64,000 nt of DNA from Pterobdella sp. o SKG-2022 (Eukaryota; Annelida; Clitellata; Hirudinida; Piscicolidae): NCBI GenBank assembly GCA_964035795.1, contig OZ038326.1, forward strand, positions 895,803 through 959,802, given 5' to 3'. The position numbers were made by a program, and so were the translations under genes. The notes beneath the pieces are model-generated. The model did no database searches. It was not told where the DNA came from and worked only from the letters and a program-made list of their open reading frames with translations. This document shows positions 48,239-60,250 of this stretch, in pieces (position 1 is the first letter of the stretch; the number at the start of each line of letters is the position of its first letter).

Positions 48239-50623
48239 TTAAAAATCTTCAAAAAAAGCTCTCAACCTTCCTGCTTCTGTTTTTCCGTCTATTTTCCCTT
48301 TTGAAGAAAAAAATTAAATCTATATTCTAACATCAAAGTTACATTCGAATAAAACAAAACAACTCCATAGATTTCTTGAATTTTTTTCTAAATCCATGTA
48401 TTTCTTCGAAATGAGTGTACATGAATTCTCATAAATTATATTTCAACAAAATTAGAATTATATTTAAATTAATTAGTTATTTTAAAAATAGGAGTTCTAT
48501 CAAAGAAGCTGATAATGATAATGCCCCATCCCCACATTAATCCCAATAGAAACGATAGAAATACAAACCTTTAACATGGTTAACACTCGCCATAGCATCA
48601 CCAAGCCGTTCAAGGTTGATGGAGAGTTTGAGAAGGGTGCTGTAGTCTTCGATGAATCTCAGCATGCTTTCTTTTGAAGCTTGTGAAATATCATTTTATA
48701 ACAGAAAATATTCTCATAGAAGTTTTTGCAGAGGTTTCTAGTAGTTTTAAAGGTTATATATAGATACTGATGTTTAAGGCAGTTAGTGAATACATTATTA
48801 TATCATGGTTATCTATTTGTAAGTTTTCATTTCAAAACAACTAAACGTACCGAATTTTTCCTTTGACATAACTTTCAGCAAAAGACCTATTTTTTCTGAC
48901 CTCAAACTGTCGTCACTAACATCATCATCATCATCACTATCATTTTCATCCGTGAAGCCATCATCATCATTATCTTCATCCACCTCTTCTTCTTCATCAT
49001 CAGTATAAGTCGGTTTCTTACCATCTTCGTTTCCAGAACGCGCTATGTTTTTATTTGGCGGGAAAGAGTTGTTAAGGTGATTGGCGTTGTTAGAAGCATC
49101 AACATAATCAACATTGCTAATAATGTTGTATTTGTTAGAACGGCTAGTTTCCGTGAGGCTCCTTTTTCTTGTGTTTATATCACTAGAAATCGATTCACTT
49201 TTGAATTTGTCATAACTCAGCAGTACTTTTTCATCCTCATCACGAGCTTCAGATGCTTTTCTATGCGTCTTTTTCTTAATTTTTTTTTCACTTTTCTCAG
49301 GGTTGTTGATATACTTTGATATGTACTTCAGCACCTCTTCGTAATCTACTTGGGACTCTCCAGTAGTGAAGATCGATGCCACCAACCTCAGGTTCCACAA
49401 GGAAATGCTCATCTTGATGAGGTTTTGACTAGATCAATATGAGGCTCGATTTTATTTTACTTTTAAACTATAAAAAAATAATAATTACAAAAAAATTAAA
49501 TTAAAAAATAAATAAATAAAAAACTATAAAATATGATTTTCAATTTTATTAGAAAAAAATACCAAACAACTTTATGAAGTTTGAAGCTGAAATTATTGAA
49601 TAAACACCGATTGTTTAAAAATATATTTAAAAAAAAAAATAATTCAAATAAACCAAAATAAAAACTCATAAAGGTAAACACCAACCTTATACCGATATAA
49701 AGAATAGGCAAGCTGTTCAAAAGAGCATATGGTATCTTTAGTTTTATCTCTGTATCCTTCCACAGGCCCATCGCTGCGGTGTAGAGATACGTAGGAGTTT
49801 TTTAAGGATTGCACGCTTGAAGCTGCCAACTCTCGTCTCAATCTATTGAAGTTTAGATCAATTAATAATTTAAAATAAATATAATCAATTAAAGTTACAA
49901 AAAATAATTAAAAATAGATTTTGAGTGAAGGTTTATTTATAGTTTTAATAAGTAAATAAAAGTTCGAAAAATAATTTTTTTCCGAACCTTTTTTCTAATT
50001 CCTTTTCTTCCTCCAAAGTGAGAGTGATTGGCTGAGAAGGAAGAGTAGTAGGGCAGAATTTCAAATGCAAATCTAGACTGTGGTTGTTATCTTGCAATGC
50101 CCCATCTAAGAATTAGACGTTAAAAAATATTAATTTATCGATTAAAAGGTTTTCCATTCTGTTGATGCTGCTGTTTAACAAAATATAAAATATTTTTTTA
50201 ACGAAATTATTGTTTTAATATAAAAAATTTAAATTGAATTTGAGTTTTAAAGTTAAAAATGCCATTAAACTTACTTTTTGAGCTTTTACTTTCATTTTTA
50301 TGATGCTGTGACTTGTTTCCAGTATTTTTCTATATTGAAATTTGAAAAACTATAAAATATATTTTGAAATAGTCCTTCAAACATTACTTCATCAGATTTT
50401 CCTTTTTTTGCTTTCAAATCTTGTCCACTCTTACTTTCATCAGCTTTAGAGTTCTTGCTAGCATTACTAAATGATATTTTAAACCATTTAAATTAAACTA
50501 AACTGAAAATTTATATAAAACAGACTTGTCAACTTTGTATCTTATGATTCTTCCGCCAACAATCTTCACTTTATAATCTTCCAACGCATCGGTAAAGTTC
50601 GTGAATTCAGTATTTGAAGTCAT
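48239..50623 (-). CDS. Unrecognised 412-residue protein with charged low-complexity segments
   Basis: I do not recognise this family. Eight minus-strand exons join with matched phases: 50623-50526, 50466-50388, 50329-50275, 50105-49988, 49842-49686, 49412-48851, 48679-48569 and 48297-48239. The N-terminus is ordered-looking (FTDALEDYKVKIVGGRIIRY), followed by a Lys/Ser-rich linker. A probable folded block then runs from about residue 78 (LKFCPTTLPSQPITLTLEEE, LRRELAASSVQSLKNSYVSL, CSFEQLAYSLYRYK, SISLWNLRLVASIFTTGESQ). Next come about 130 polar residues ending in a long Asp/Glu run, then a C-terminal helical block (IGLLLKVMSKEKF, STLLKLSINLERLGDAMASV) and the terminus GRLRAFFEDF. No signal peptide or membrane segment is seen. 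The splice structure and non-repetitive blocks argue that it is real. Confidence 0.75.
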
Positions 50624-51360
50624 TTTTGACATCTTTAAGTTTTATGAGAAAAAATTAATGCTCCAACTAGGATATCTCATTTTATTTGATGAGATTCTGC
50701 TAAATTCTCTCATCGCAGTTTCTGCTTGTTTATTTTCCTTGGTAACCACTTGTAATTTGAAAATAATCCACTTTTTCTGGTTGTTTGCATTTTTTGAATA
50801 AAATTTTGATTAAAAAACTTAAAAATAGCTAACTTTATTACATTATATGAAGTGCTGAAAAAATTAAAGTAAATCCCTTTTTAAAATTTTATAGAAAAGA
50901 CACAATTTTATTGAAAAATCACAAATAAATAATTTCCACGATTTTCGACGTTGATTTTGATAAGATGTTGCAAAAAATGAACGACAAGGTCATTAAAAAT
51001 TATAAAAATGATTTGAAATCTTTCAAAATAACATAAAATACCAACAAATTTCGACGAAGAATTCTTCATAAATGAAAATTTTTAGAAAATTTTGTTTTTC
51101 TCGCTCTAAACTATTCTGTCACTTTTAATACTTTACTTAATGAATGATGATTTCGAAATTTTGTGTATAGCTTCATTGCTATTCAATAATAACATGTATC
51201 TTGCAACTTATTCAGTTTGAAATAATTTAAATCAAAACACACGCTATACAAATTATATAAAAATATAAGTTAAACAAGACACGAAATATAAATAGAAAAC
51301 AGACCTTTTATAAAAAAGATATTAAAATATTCACAAAAATTTCAACACTCCATTTTTCGG
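50624..51360. other. Intergenic region between EPB41L5-like and the unrecognised gene
   Basis: About 0.74 kb between same-strand genes. It should hold the EPB41L5-like 3' UTR and the promoter of the downstream gene. AT-rich, no exon seen. Confidence 0.55.
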
Positions 51361-54300
51361 TTAAACTTCAGTAGACAAAACATGCGCGCTGCGAACTTGG
51401 TTGAATCTGCGATATTTATCTATCATTTGATTGGCTGCTTCCCTTGTTATATAGGCTTCATTTCTGGATGTTGGTTGTTGTGGCGGTGAATAGAAATTTT
51501 GTATTGGTTTTTCTATTTTGTTTTGAGTTTCAATAAAGGAATGGACTCTTTTAAACTTAGAGGTTTGTTGAGGTCTGTGGAAGTTATCGGAAGGGTAGTA
51601 TGGATTTTGTTGGTTGGGTTGATTCATGAGACATTTCTGCGCCAAGACTTCAACATTTTCTTTTGGGATTTTGTTTTTCAAAATACCGTTTGGTTTATGG
51701 GTATTTCCATTGAGAATATTTTTAGTTCGCTCACCATTGGTTAAGTTCTCTTTAAAGTTTATAGTTTTACTAGTCTCGAAATCTTTTTGGTTTTGCTTTT
51801 GATCGCGCGGTTTTTTCGATTTTTTTGTGATGAAAAGTTGTTCTTGATATGACGATGGAGGCGTTATAATCATTTCTTCGAAGTTTGTAGGAGGGGTTTG
51901 AAGGTCTGACTGTAGGGGGCTCTGTTGTCTAGACGTAGGCTTACGGTTGTTTGTAATTACGTGGTTCGGTCTGGTTTGATTTGACATAGGTCGTGGGTTT
52001 GGTTGTGTTGGAAGCTGGAGTTGTAAGGATTTTGGGCTAATTGTGCTTTGTTTTGAGGGTTTGTGACTTATGACATTTTGTTTACCATGTTTGGGGCTTA
52101 CAAGTTGTTGTGTTTGAACAAAATCTGTATACTTGCTCGGTTGTAATTGGCCATTTGTGATATTATTCATGTCATTTTTTTGTTTTTGGCGCAATTGTTG
52201 AAAGTTCAAAGGTTCTTTGTTGATTACCTGATAACCTACCTTTTTGCGCTTTGGTAAACTTGCATGGTAGGAAGCTGCAAAATAAATTAAAAATCAATAA
52301 AACGTGGAGTTTTAAAAAAGCTAAAAAAATTCTTTTTTAAATATGAGAATATGACTGAGATCAAAACTTCAAAACTAACAGTTGAAAGTATTAGCACCGA
52401 CATCAGCACCATTTACTTTGTCAAATGGCTTTTTGCTGGGCGTTAAGTTGTTCTCATGACTCAAAACAGTAGTAGAGTTGTATTTGTTGCCATAGTTTAT
52501 CACATTCCCTTCACTATCAATGTATTTCTTAACTTTCTTCTTCTTCACATTATTTTCATTTTGGTTATATTTCTTTTTTGTACCACTTTTCATTTCATAT
52601 GTTTCGTTGTTGATTGTGCTATTACTGGTAATACTACTAGCGGGTTTTTTATAACTACTCAGAGGCCTGTTTATAATATGAGACTTTCTCGACATGGTTG
52701 AATTGTTAGAAGCGTAATGGAGAACAGAAGAAGATGATGATGTGATGTTAGTATAGGATGTTGTTTTACTCAAAGCAGTTTTATTTCTTCCTTGCACTTT
52801 GTTCGGTTGGTGGCTCACCATAGCTTGCGGAGTTTTATTTACAAAATGTTTCCTGAGAGAGTTCGTTTGGTAAGAATTTTTAATGATTGGTTGTGTGTAT
52901 GTTGAAGATGAATGTTTTTGAAATGTTTGAATAGATGTTGCATTATTTTGTTGAGTTTGATGTTGATTAAGAGGTTTTGTAGAGGCTTGGTGTGTGTGTG
53001 TTGACGTGAAGTTGTTGGGATGATTAGTGATTATTGTTTTAATTGTTTGAGTTTCGCTCTTAGCAGGTGACACTTTTTTCTGATAATTACTATTTGTAGG
53101 TGAAAATTGGTTAGTTTTAAGAGGTAGTTTAACTTCGTTGGTTATATCAGCATGAGTGTAAATCGGTTTTGTTTTAGTTAGGGTGCTAGTTGGTGTTTGA
53201 GGCTGTAATTTTTGTTGTTTTCTCTTCAAAGAATCATTTTTCTTCAGAGAGCCATATTGGTTTTGTTGTGGCTTGGATTGGAGGATTTGTTGGCTTTGAG
53301 ATTTTGAAAAATTTTCTTGGGTCTTTCTTCTTTCGAAACGCTGGGAAGGGCTGCGCTTAAAAGATACACTCTTTCTCGCTCTTATTGAGGTTAAAGATTG
53401 CAGTTCTGTATTGCCACTGTCAAGTTCATTTTAATTTTTGTTTTTATAAATTCACATAAATATTTTTTATCTAACTATTTTTAAGCGAGATTTGAATATT
53501 TTCTCGGTCTTGAGCTTTACCAGAACAACTAAGCTTTCATAAAAAAAACAAAATCACCTATGTTTGAATCTAGAACCGACCCTCAGAAATGAATGCTTGA
53601 CTTGTAAGGGTTTTGTGGGTCCTGAAAGACGGAAGAAAGTGTGATGTTGAACGCATCTTTTCCACAACTGCTTGCACTGATTATTACTGTAACATCTGAA
53701 CACAAAAGTGTGCTCTTGTTCCACACCCTGCGGCATTTAAATATTATCTAACTAAACTATATTGTATTGTCTTGAGAACAGTAGTATGTTTTGCCACATA
53801 AACATAGTCCTTTCAAGCGTAAATAATTATTGAAAGGATGGAGATAATTTCAAAACACTTTTTCTATTGCTTATCTCCATCTCATACATATCTACTCTTC
53901 CGATATTGATATTACTATTCAAATCTCCATCATTACCACTCACATTATTATCGCTCTCAACTACATCTAAGATCAGTTTCTGCTTCTTCAGCTCAAGTCT
54001 TGTGATTTTTGGCCTGAAAAATTAAAAATAATATAATGAAGAAAAACTATTGATAAAGAACTAAGCTCTCAAAATCTTTTTAATTAAATACCGCATAAAA
54101 ATGTTTATTATAAAACATTATGAAGTTTCACCAAACTATAAAAAATTTCTTAAAAACACACCAATAAAACAACCCGATCCTAGTGTGGTGTTCAAAAATC
54201 AGGATCCCTGTCGGAACAAGTCCCAGTGAGTACTCGTTGTTGTCTTTGCCCTACACATAATTGAAACGTTAAGAGAACAGATGACATTAAATCCAAATTA

Positions 54301-57300
54301 TATTGAGTTTTTGGTATTAAATTTTAAATTAAAATTAAATTATACTCACCAAAACCTTGTGGAAGTCAGCCCCATAAGTTTCCAACCATTTGACTTTGTT
54401 CAAGTAAGTAAGTTCGGCCAAACCTGGTGACATTCCCCTTTGATGAAGGTTATAATTAATTCATGCAAGATGTATGTTTTGAGGAGTTGTTTAAAATATA
54501 TGTATAATTATTGTTTGGCTTTTATTAGTTTTATTTGGTATTTCAAATTTTTACTTTATATCCGTTCTTTTCTCCTTTTGCTAATTATGAATTTTATTTT
54601 ATCAATTATATTAGTTATTACTTTTATTTTATTTTATTTATATATTTTTTAAAATTCATTGTTATTATGTACCAAAGTGCTTCAAAACATGAAATTTACT
54701 TGTTGTTTTTGAACTTCTCAAGAATCATCTGTTCCATTTTAATTGTTTGGTTTGGACAGAATCTGTTAAACGATTATTTATAATTATAACTGATTAGACT
54801 CAACAATGTGAATAAGAGCTATACTGATTGTGTTTTTGAACTTTAGACATTTTTGATCATTTGAAACAATAATAAAGTAGACTAGGGATTCAACAAACTT
54901 GAATTCTGAAACCATTTCTGCAGTGTGTGTACCATCTTCATAATCGCCCAACTCAGCTGAGAAAATGTTTCATAAATGAACCATTAAAATAACACCATTT
55001 GCTAAATATAATGAATAATCAAATATTGACAAATTTTCAGTCTATGTAGCGGAAAGATAAGTGATATGAAAACGGCCCGGTACTTGAAAACTGGGTGGCA
55101 ATCTCAATATAACTCTTATGGGACACTTAGAAACTATATGAACAATTCATATAGGAAACTAATTGAATGGCAATACCATTAAAGCTTAAATGAAAACTAA
55201 TTTTACTATATAAAAAGTTAATTCATATAGAAAACTAATAAAACTATATAAACAGTTGATAGTTACATGCACACCTTGCAGTACTAATGCTGCTAACTCC
55301 ACATTGAGCTCTTCAGGGCATTGTAGTTTTCCTATAGTTATGTCTTGCTTAACTTGTGTGAAGATATGGTACCTGAGAAGTCAATATTTTATAAGCTAAC
55401 TACATTTTGAATTAATTATAAATATTCACGCTTTTAGAAAGACAGGCTCACAATAATATTTGTATACATATTACCAAAAAACCATCTCAAAAAGGCGTCT
55501 CATTTAAAAGTTTGATACCAAAAAGCCAAATAAAATGTTATTCATAGCTCATCAAAACACTTTCATTTGAAACAATTCCAAGAATCAATAAAACTACCTA
55601 GTGATCTCTTCTTTCAGATTGCTTGGCTGCGAAGAGTAAAATTTGACTCTAAACTCAAATTTCATTGCTTCTTCGCCTGTTCAAGTGTGGTTGCTATGTA
55701 GCAAACTTAAATCCAGTTTCAAAATAAACATGATCTTTTCTTTAATCAAGATTCGCGCTTCTGAACGATGCGTAAGAGGCGCTATATAAGTAATTTATTA
55801 TTATTATTATTATTGTTATTACTTCTAATTATATTTAATTCCAAATTAAAGCTGAACTTTGAAATTTTGTTAAAACAATGAATAAAAAGTCTATGGAAGC
55901 GAATTTTACTCAAAAAAACCTAAAAGGTTGTTCTTACATTTTTTGTTGCTGTCCAATGTGAAGTATTGTTTTTTTATTCTCTTGCTGTCTTCCAACCATT
56001 TCTATAAATAATCAAACCTTGGTTTCATATTTTTAAACTGAGGTAAAACAGAACCAGAATATCGAGACTATCCTAACATAAAACAAAGCAAAGCTCATAA
56101 AGTCACTTAATATCACCAGATAACAATTGAACGTAATAAAAAAATATAGAATTGGTAACAATGGTCATGAATATACCACCAAGAACAGCAAGGGAAACAC
56201 AATGGACCTAAGAAGAAGAATAATAATAAATTATAATAGATAGCATATAAGTGAAAATATTAAATCCATATATTTTTCTTGGAAACAATGCAAGTAACAA
56301 AACCATATGCCAACAACACAATAACTAAAACCACTATGAATAAAAGAAAAGATTATAACAACTAGAACCAAGTCAAATATAAAACAAAGTGCTCACATGA
56401 CAACACAACTGGTTACAAAAGCCCATAACAATTAACACAAAGAGTTACAAGTTTGAATAATAAGGCTACAAGAAACAATAAAAGCCACCTGCACATTTTG
56501 GTCATCAGTGAAAAGCAGACCGAAATAATCAATTTCTAACAAGTCCATGTGGGTGAAGACTTTCTGCAGTAGGTGACTGCCATATGCTTTTCTCTGTTGG
56601 GGGTGAGAGAGAAAGGTAAAGAGGGAATTTAAGGGAGTTTGTAAATAAAAAAAATGGTGATGAAGAGAAGAAGGGAGAAAATAATAGGAAGGAAGATTTC
56701 ATTGGAGTGTGAAATTAGCGTTGAAATTGTTTTGGGAAACAGCTTGGGACTTCTAAGTGTCGTTTGAATGTTCTATAAAGGACTTTTGGTTAAGTGTTTG
56801 CTAATTTTAAATCATAATGTATTGGAGATTATCAATTGTATTTCTTAGGAGGTTTTGAATTAATTAGCAGTTATCCAAGCTTCATGTGAGGTTGAATGTT
56901 GCAGTTGTTTTGATTTTTAATATAAGATATACAAAATTTGTTGAAATGAAGATAAAGATGTTGAATTCAATGTTCAATTGGAAGGTTTATTTAATTGATT
57001 TCTGCGTTAAAAATATGTTACTCAACAACAATGATTTCAAACAAATGTGGGAAAGATTATTTTCTGAATATTCCATGATGATAACCTTGGCATGGTTTTG
57101 ATGAAAATTTTGAAAAAGTTATATTTTAATTGATTTAATTATTAGTGGTAAAATCATTAAGAATTTAATTGTTTTGACTCCCATGCACGTCACTTAGTTC
57201 CTCAATATAATCCATATGTCCCACGTTGCAACCTTTCACGATTACTTCACTCGTCATGAAGCTTTTATTTACTGATGTTTTCTCATTATTATTGTTATTA

Positions 57301-60250
57301 TTGTTTTTTTTCAAAAATTTTTGAAATTTCAACTTCAAAATAAGGAGTTTTTAGGCACTTCTATTTTTGAAGAAAATTTTTAATGCTTTTATTTTTAGAA
57401 TATTATTATTGTGGTGTTCATTTTGTTCTTATTCCTGGTGGATGCCATTTTTATGATTAATTTCACGCAGGTGAAAATATTTTTACGTAAAACATTGACA
57501 AATATTGAAATCTCCTGAAACTCCTTCTTAGCCAGAGGCTACAAGTTCAATTCCCTCTCACGTCAGATGAAATTCCATTGACCAAAAGTATTTAAAGTTC
57601 TATCATTAATTCATAAAATTCGTGACGTACGGTGTGAAAATTGGAAACTTTGGAAATCATTAAAGCTATGGGCTATAAAAAACAATATATAAAAAACATA
57701 ATAATAAATAAAAAACTCAACAATAATATAAAAAAAATAAAAATAATAAATCATGTTTAATCAGATCCTAATACGATACAAATATTTTGGGCCATAAATT
57801 TATTAATTCAGTGTGCATATCAAATTATATGAACAATAAAAAAATGAAATGATAACAAAAAAATAATTCCTTCAATTGGAAGATTTTTAAACAACAGGGA
57901 TTTAAAATAGAGTTAAAAAAGGTCGAATTTTTGGAGAGGAATCATAAGAATAATTGCTTAATGAAGTTTTACCTGTGAAAGGCATTTACAGCCTTGAAAC
58001 GTGGTAAATATATTGAAGGCTGGGTACTTTTGCATTTAATCAGAAACACGAATTGGATTTGTAATTTTTTTAAAAATATTATATTAATATAAAATTCTGA
58101 TAATTATATAAATGAGTAAATATATATATATATATCTAATACAAACGTGATATTATTGTTCATATAATTTTATCCTTTGTATGAAGAAATTATTTATTTT
58201 TAATATTATGCGATATTATTAATATCAAATTATTGTCTCAAAGCTTCAGTTTGTAATATTTATACATCACAAAAACATGCTTTATCCCTCTTAAGCCTCC
58301 AGGTTTTATATACATATCAATAATGATACTTTCGCCGCAGACCTTACTAATCCGTGACATTCCCATACTTTGAAACAGATTACAAGTTAGTATGAAAGTT
58401 TAAACACATGTTTAACGGATTTATTCACTTTTAAAAACTTTGATTGATTGTCGAAAATGAATAAAAATTTTTCTTCGTGCATGCATATTTTAAAGCTTGA
58501 AACAAATGTTGAATATTCTTGTTAAATTTATCGAAAGTTACAAGTTTTTCAAAACACATATACCTAAAACCATCCTTATATGAGAAAATAATCAGAAAAA
58601 AGATAAACTAAAATCACTAAAGAAAACATAAAAAATTAAATAAAACTGATTGAAAAGCACACACGAAAGATTGTAACGCTTAGCACTGTGTGACCTCAAA
58701 CATGCGAGCTGTTAAGAGCAGGTGGTGGTGTAGACAGGTTGCGGTAGAAGAACAACAAAGATTAAAGGCTATTAGAATCATTTCGTGGTTGTTGTGTTTA
58801 GATCAAGTTGTATTGGTGTCGTATAAGAAGCATTTGGGCATATATCAATGTTTTATAAGTGTAGTTTGGAAATTTTTGATTTTGTGGCATTTCAGTTTCG
58901 TGCATGCAAACATGTGGGTGAAGATATTGAAAAACATTGAAATAAAAATGAATATATTTGTATTAATTTTTAATAATTTTCAAACAATTAATTGTTAAAT
59001 AAAGGTAAAATTTATTGAAAAACAGTATATGACACTGAATTTATGAGATACTTTTGAAAAATTGTGAATTTGAAATCTGAAATTATTTGATAAGTGGTAT
59101 TGACAGTTTGTAAAAAGTTTCAATAACTTTTGACAGCCAATTAGCCTGTTTAATGTCGAATAATAAAAAAAATTTCATTATTCCAATAATAAGAAAAAAA
59201 TAAATGTCCATTATTATGGATTTTTTCTGGTCCTAATTAAAACATGCAAACATTGAGACGATTCGTATTCAAATTTATAATTTATTTCGAAATGTTTTTC
59301 TTTTAATTTTTATGTATTTCAATCTTTTTCTTATAATATTTGCATTATTTTATTGTTTCACACATATTCTTTCAATATTTAGATTCGTTTTCAATGTCTT
59401 TTATATTATTATGAGTAAAATAGATTCATGGTTTTTCACATACAATTTTGAATCTCCATCATAAAACATATTAAAGTATCAAATTACATCAAAATCTTCA
59501 AAGTAAACGAATTTTATAACTATTTTCAAACATCATCGAGTCTCATATCAGTTGGCCGTCACCTACAAAACTTATATTTCCTACTCAACTTTTTGGTTTT
59601 TGAACCAAAAACCATAAAAACCTCTTTGAATATTTTTAATTAATTACTTTATAAGTGTTTTTGTTTGAATCAGTAGTAGTTATTAGTTTTGGAAAAGTTC
59701 CAAGCCTTAAATCCCATGAATAATGCATCGGGTTGTGATATTGGCTAACAAATTTAGAATCAGACTCTCAATTGCAGGATGGCTCAGAACTCTCAAATTG
59801 ATGTTCACAGCACTTTAAACTTGAATATGGATGCTAATCAAAACAGTTTTATAAAACATTTCAATCTCCAACCTTACCGGAATCAGGTTACTTTAGTATG
59901 ATTAAATTTATCGGAAATTAGTTTGGGGAATACACATAAAAAATTATCTTAAAATCAATAACTGTTAAGTCTATAACCATTCAACAAAAACACTTTTCAT
60001 ATAAAGCAAACTTTAAATAAAAAAGCCACTCTGAACAAACCCAATGAAATGAAACATAACTCACAGGCACAGCAAAATCTTTGAAGGAACCATCCAAGAA
60101 GAGCACTCTGCACAGAGTGGTGTCTAGAGGCAATTGTGTCCTAGTGTGGTAGCTTGTGTACTTGTTGTAGACCGCCTCATCTCCGTTAGTATTGCTTGGT
60201 TGAGGCGGAGAGTCCTTCCGAAAGCTGAATAATCTCATGAACCTGCTCAT
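51361..60250 (-). CDS. EPB41L5: FERM protein of the EPB41L5/EPB41L4B (Yurt/Lulu) family
   Basis: Cortical adaptor that in other animals restrains Crumbs and organises epithelial junctions and the apical membrane. Exons (minus strand): 60250-60065, 56593-56489, 56001-55938, 55676-55598, 55372-55275, 54956-54899, 54762-54700, 54437-54356, 54250-54162, 54013-53944, 53727-53558, 53416-52380 and 52274-51361; 1004 aa. The N-terminus [14 protein letters not shown] precedes the FERM F1 lobe ([30 protein letters not shown]), F2 ([19 protein letters not shown]) and F3 ([67 protein letters not shown]). The FERM-adjacent motif ([16 protein letters not shown]) fits EPB41L5. Two big exons then code about 640 residues rich in Asn, Gln, Ser, Thr and Pro. 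It ends STEV, a class I PDZ ligand comparable to the vertebrate TTEL end. Confidence 0.93.
55765..55818 (+). repeat. Possible CR1/L2-type element 3' tail
   Basis: GAGGCGCTATATAAGTAATT followed by (ATT)n is the typical 3' terminus of CR1/L2-derived elements and SINEs in invertebrates. It lies in an intron of the EPB41L5-like gene. Only the tail is recognisable. Confidence 0.35.
56594..60064 (-). other. Large intron 1 of the EPB41L5-like gene
   Basis: 3.5 kb of AT-rich sequence between FERM exon 1 (60065-60250) and exon 2 (56489-56593). No conserved block was found. A tRNA B-box-like phrase (AAGTTCAATTCCC, 57551) suggests a degraded SINE. A plus-strand open frame at 58690-58998 has no family resemblance or splice context. 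Confidence 0.5.

Noticed and set aside
51499..51744. Plus-strand frame of 81 codons
   Set aside because: Antisense to the last EPB41L5-like exon, which has clear continuity and a conserved FERM context.
58690..58998. Plus-strand frame of 102 codons in the large EPB41L5-like intron
   Set aside because: No ATG-led conserved block, no family resemblance and unremarkable AT-rich composition. It could be an unseen gene but nothing supports it.
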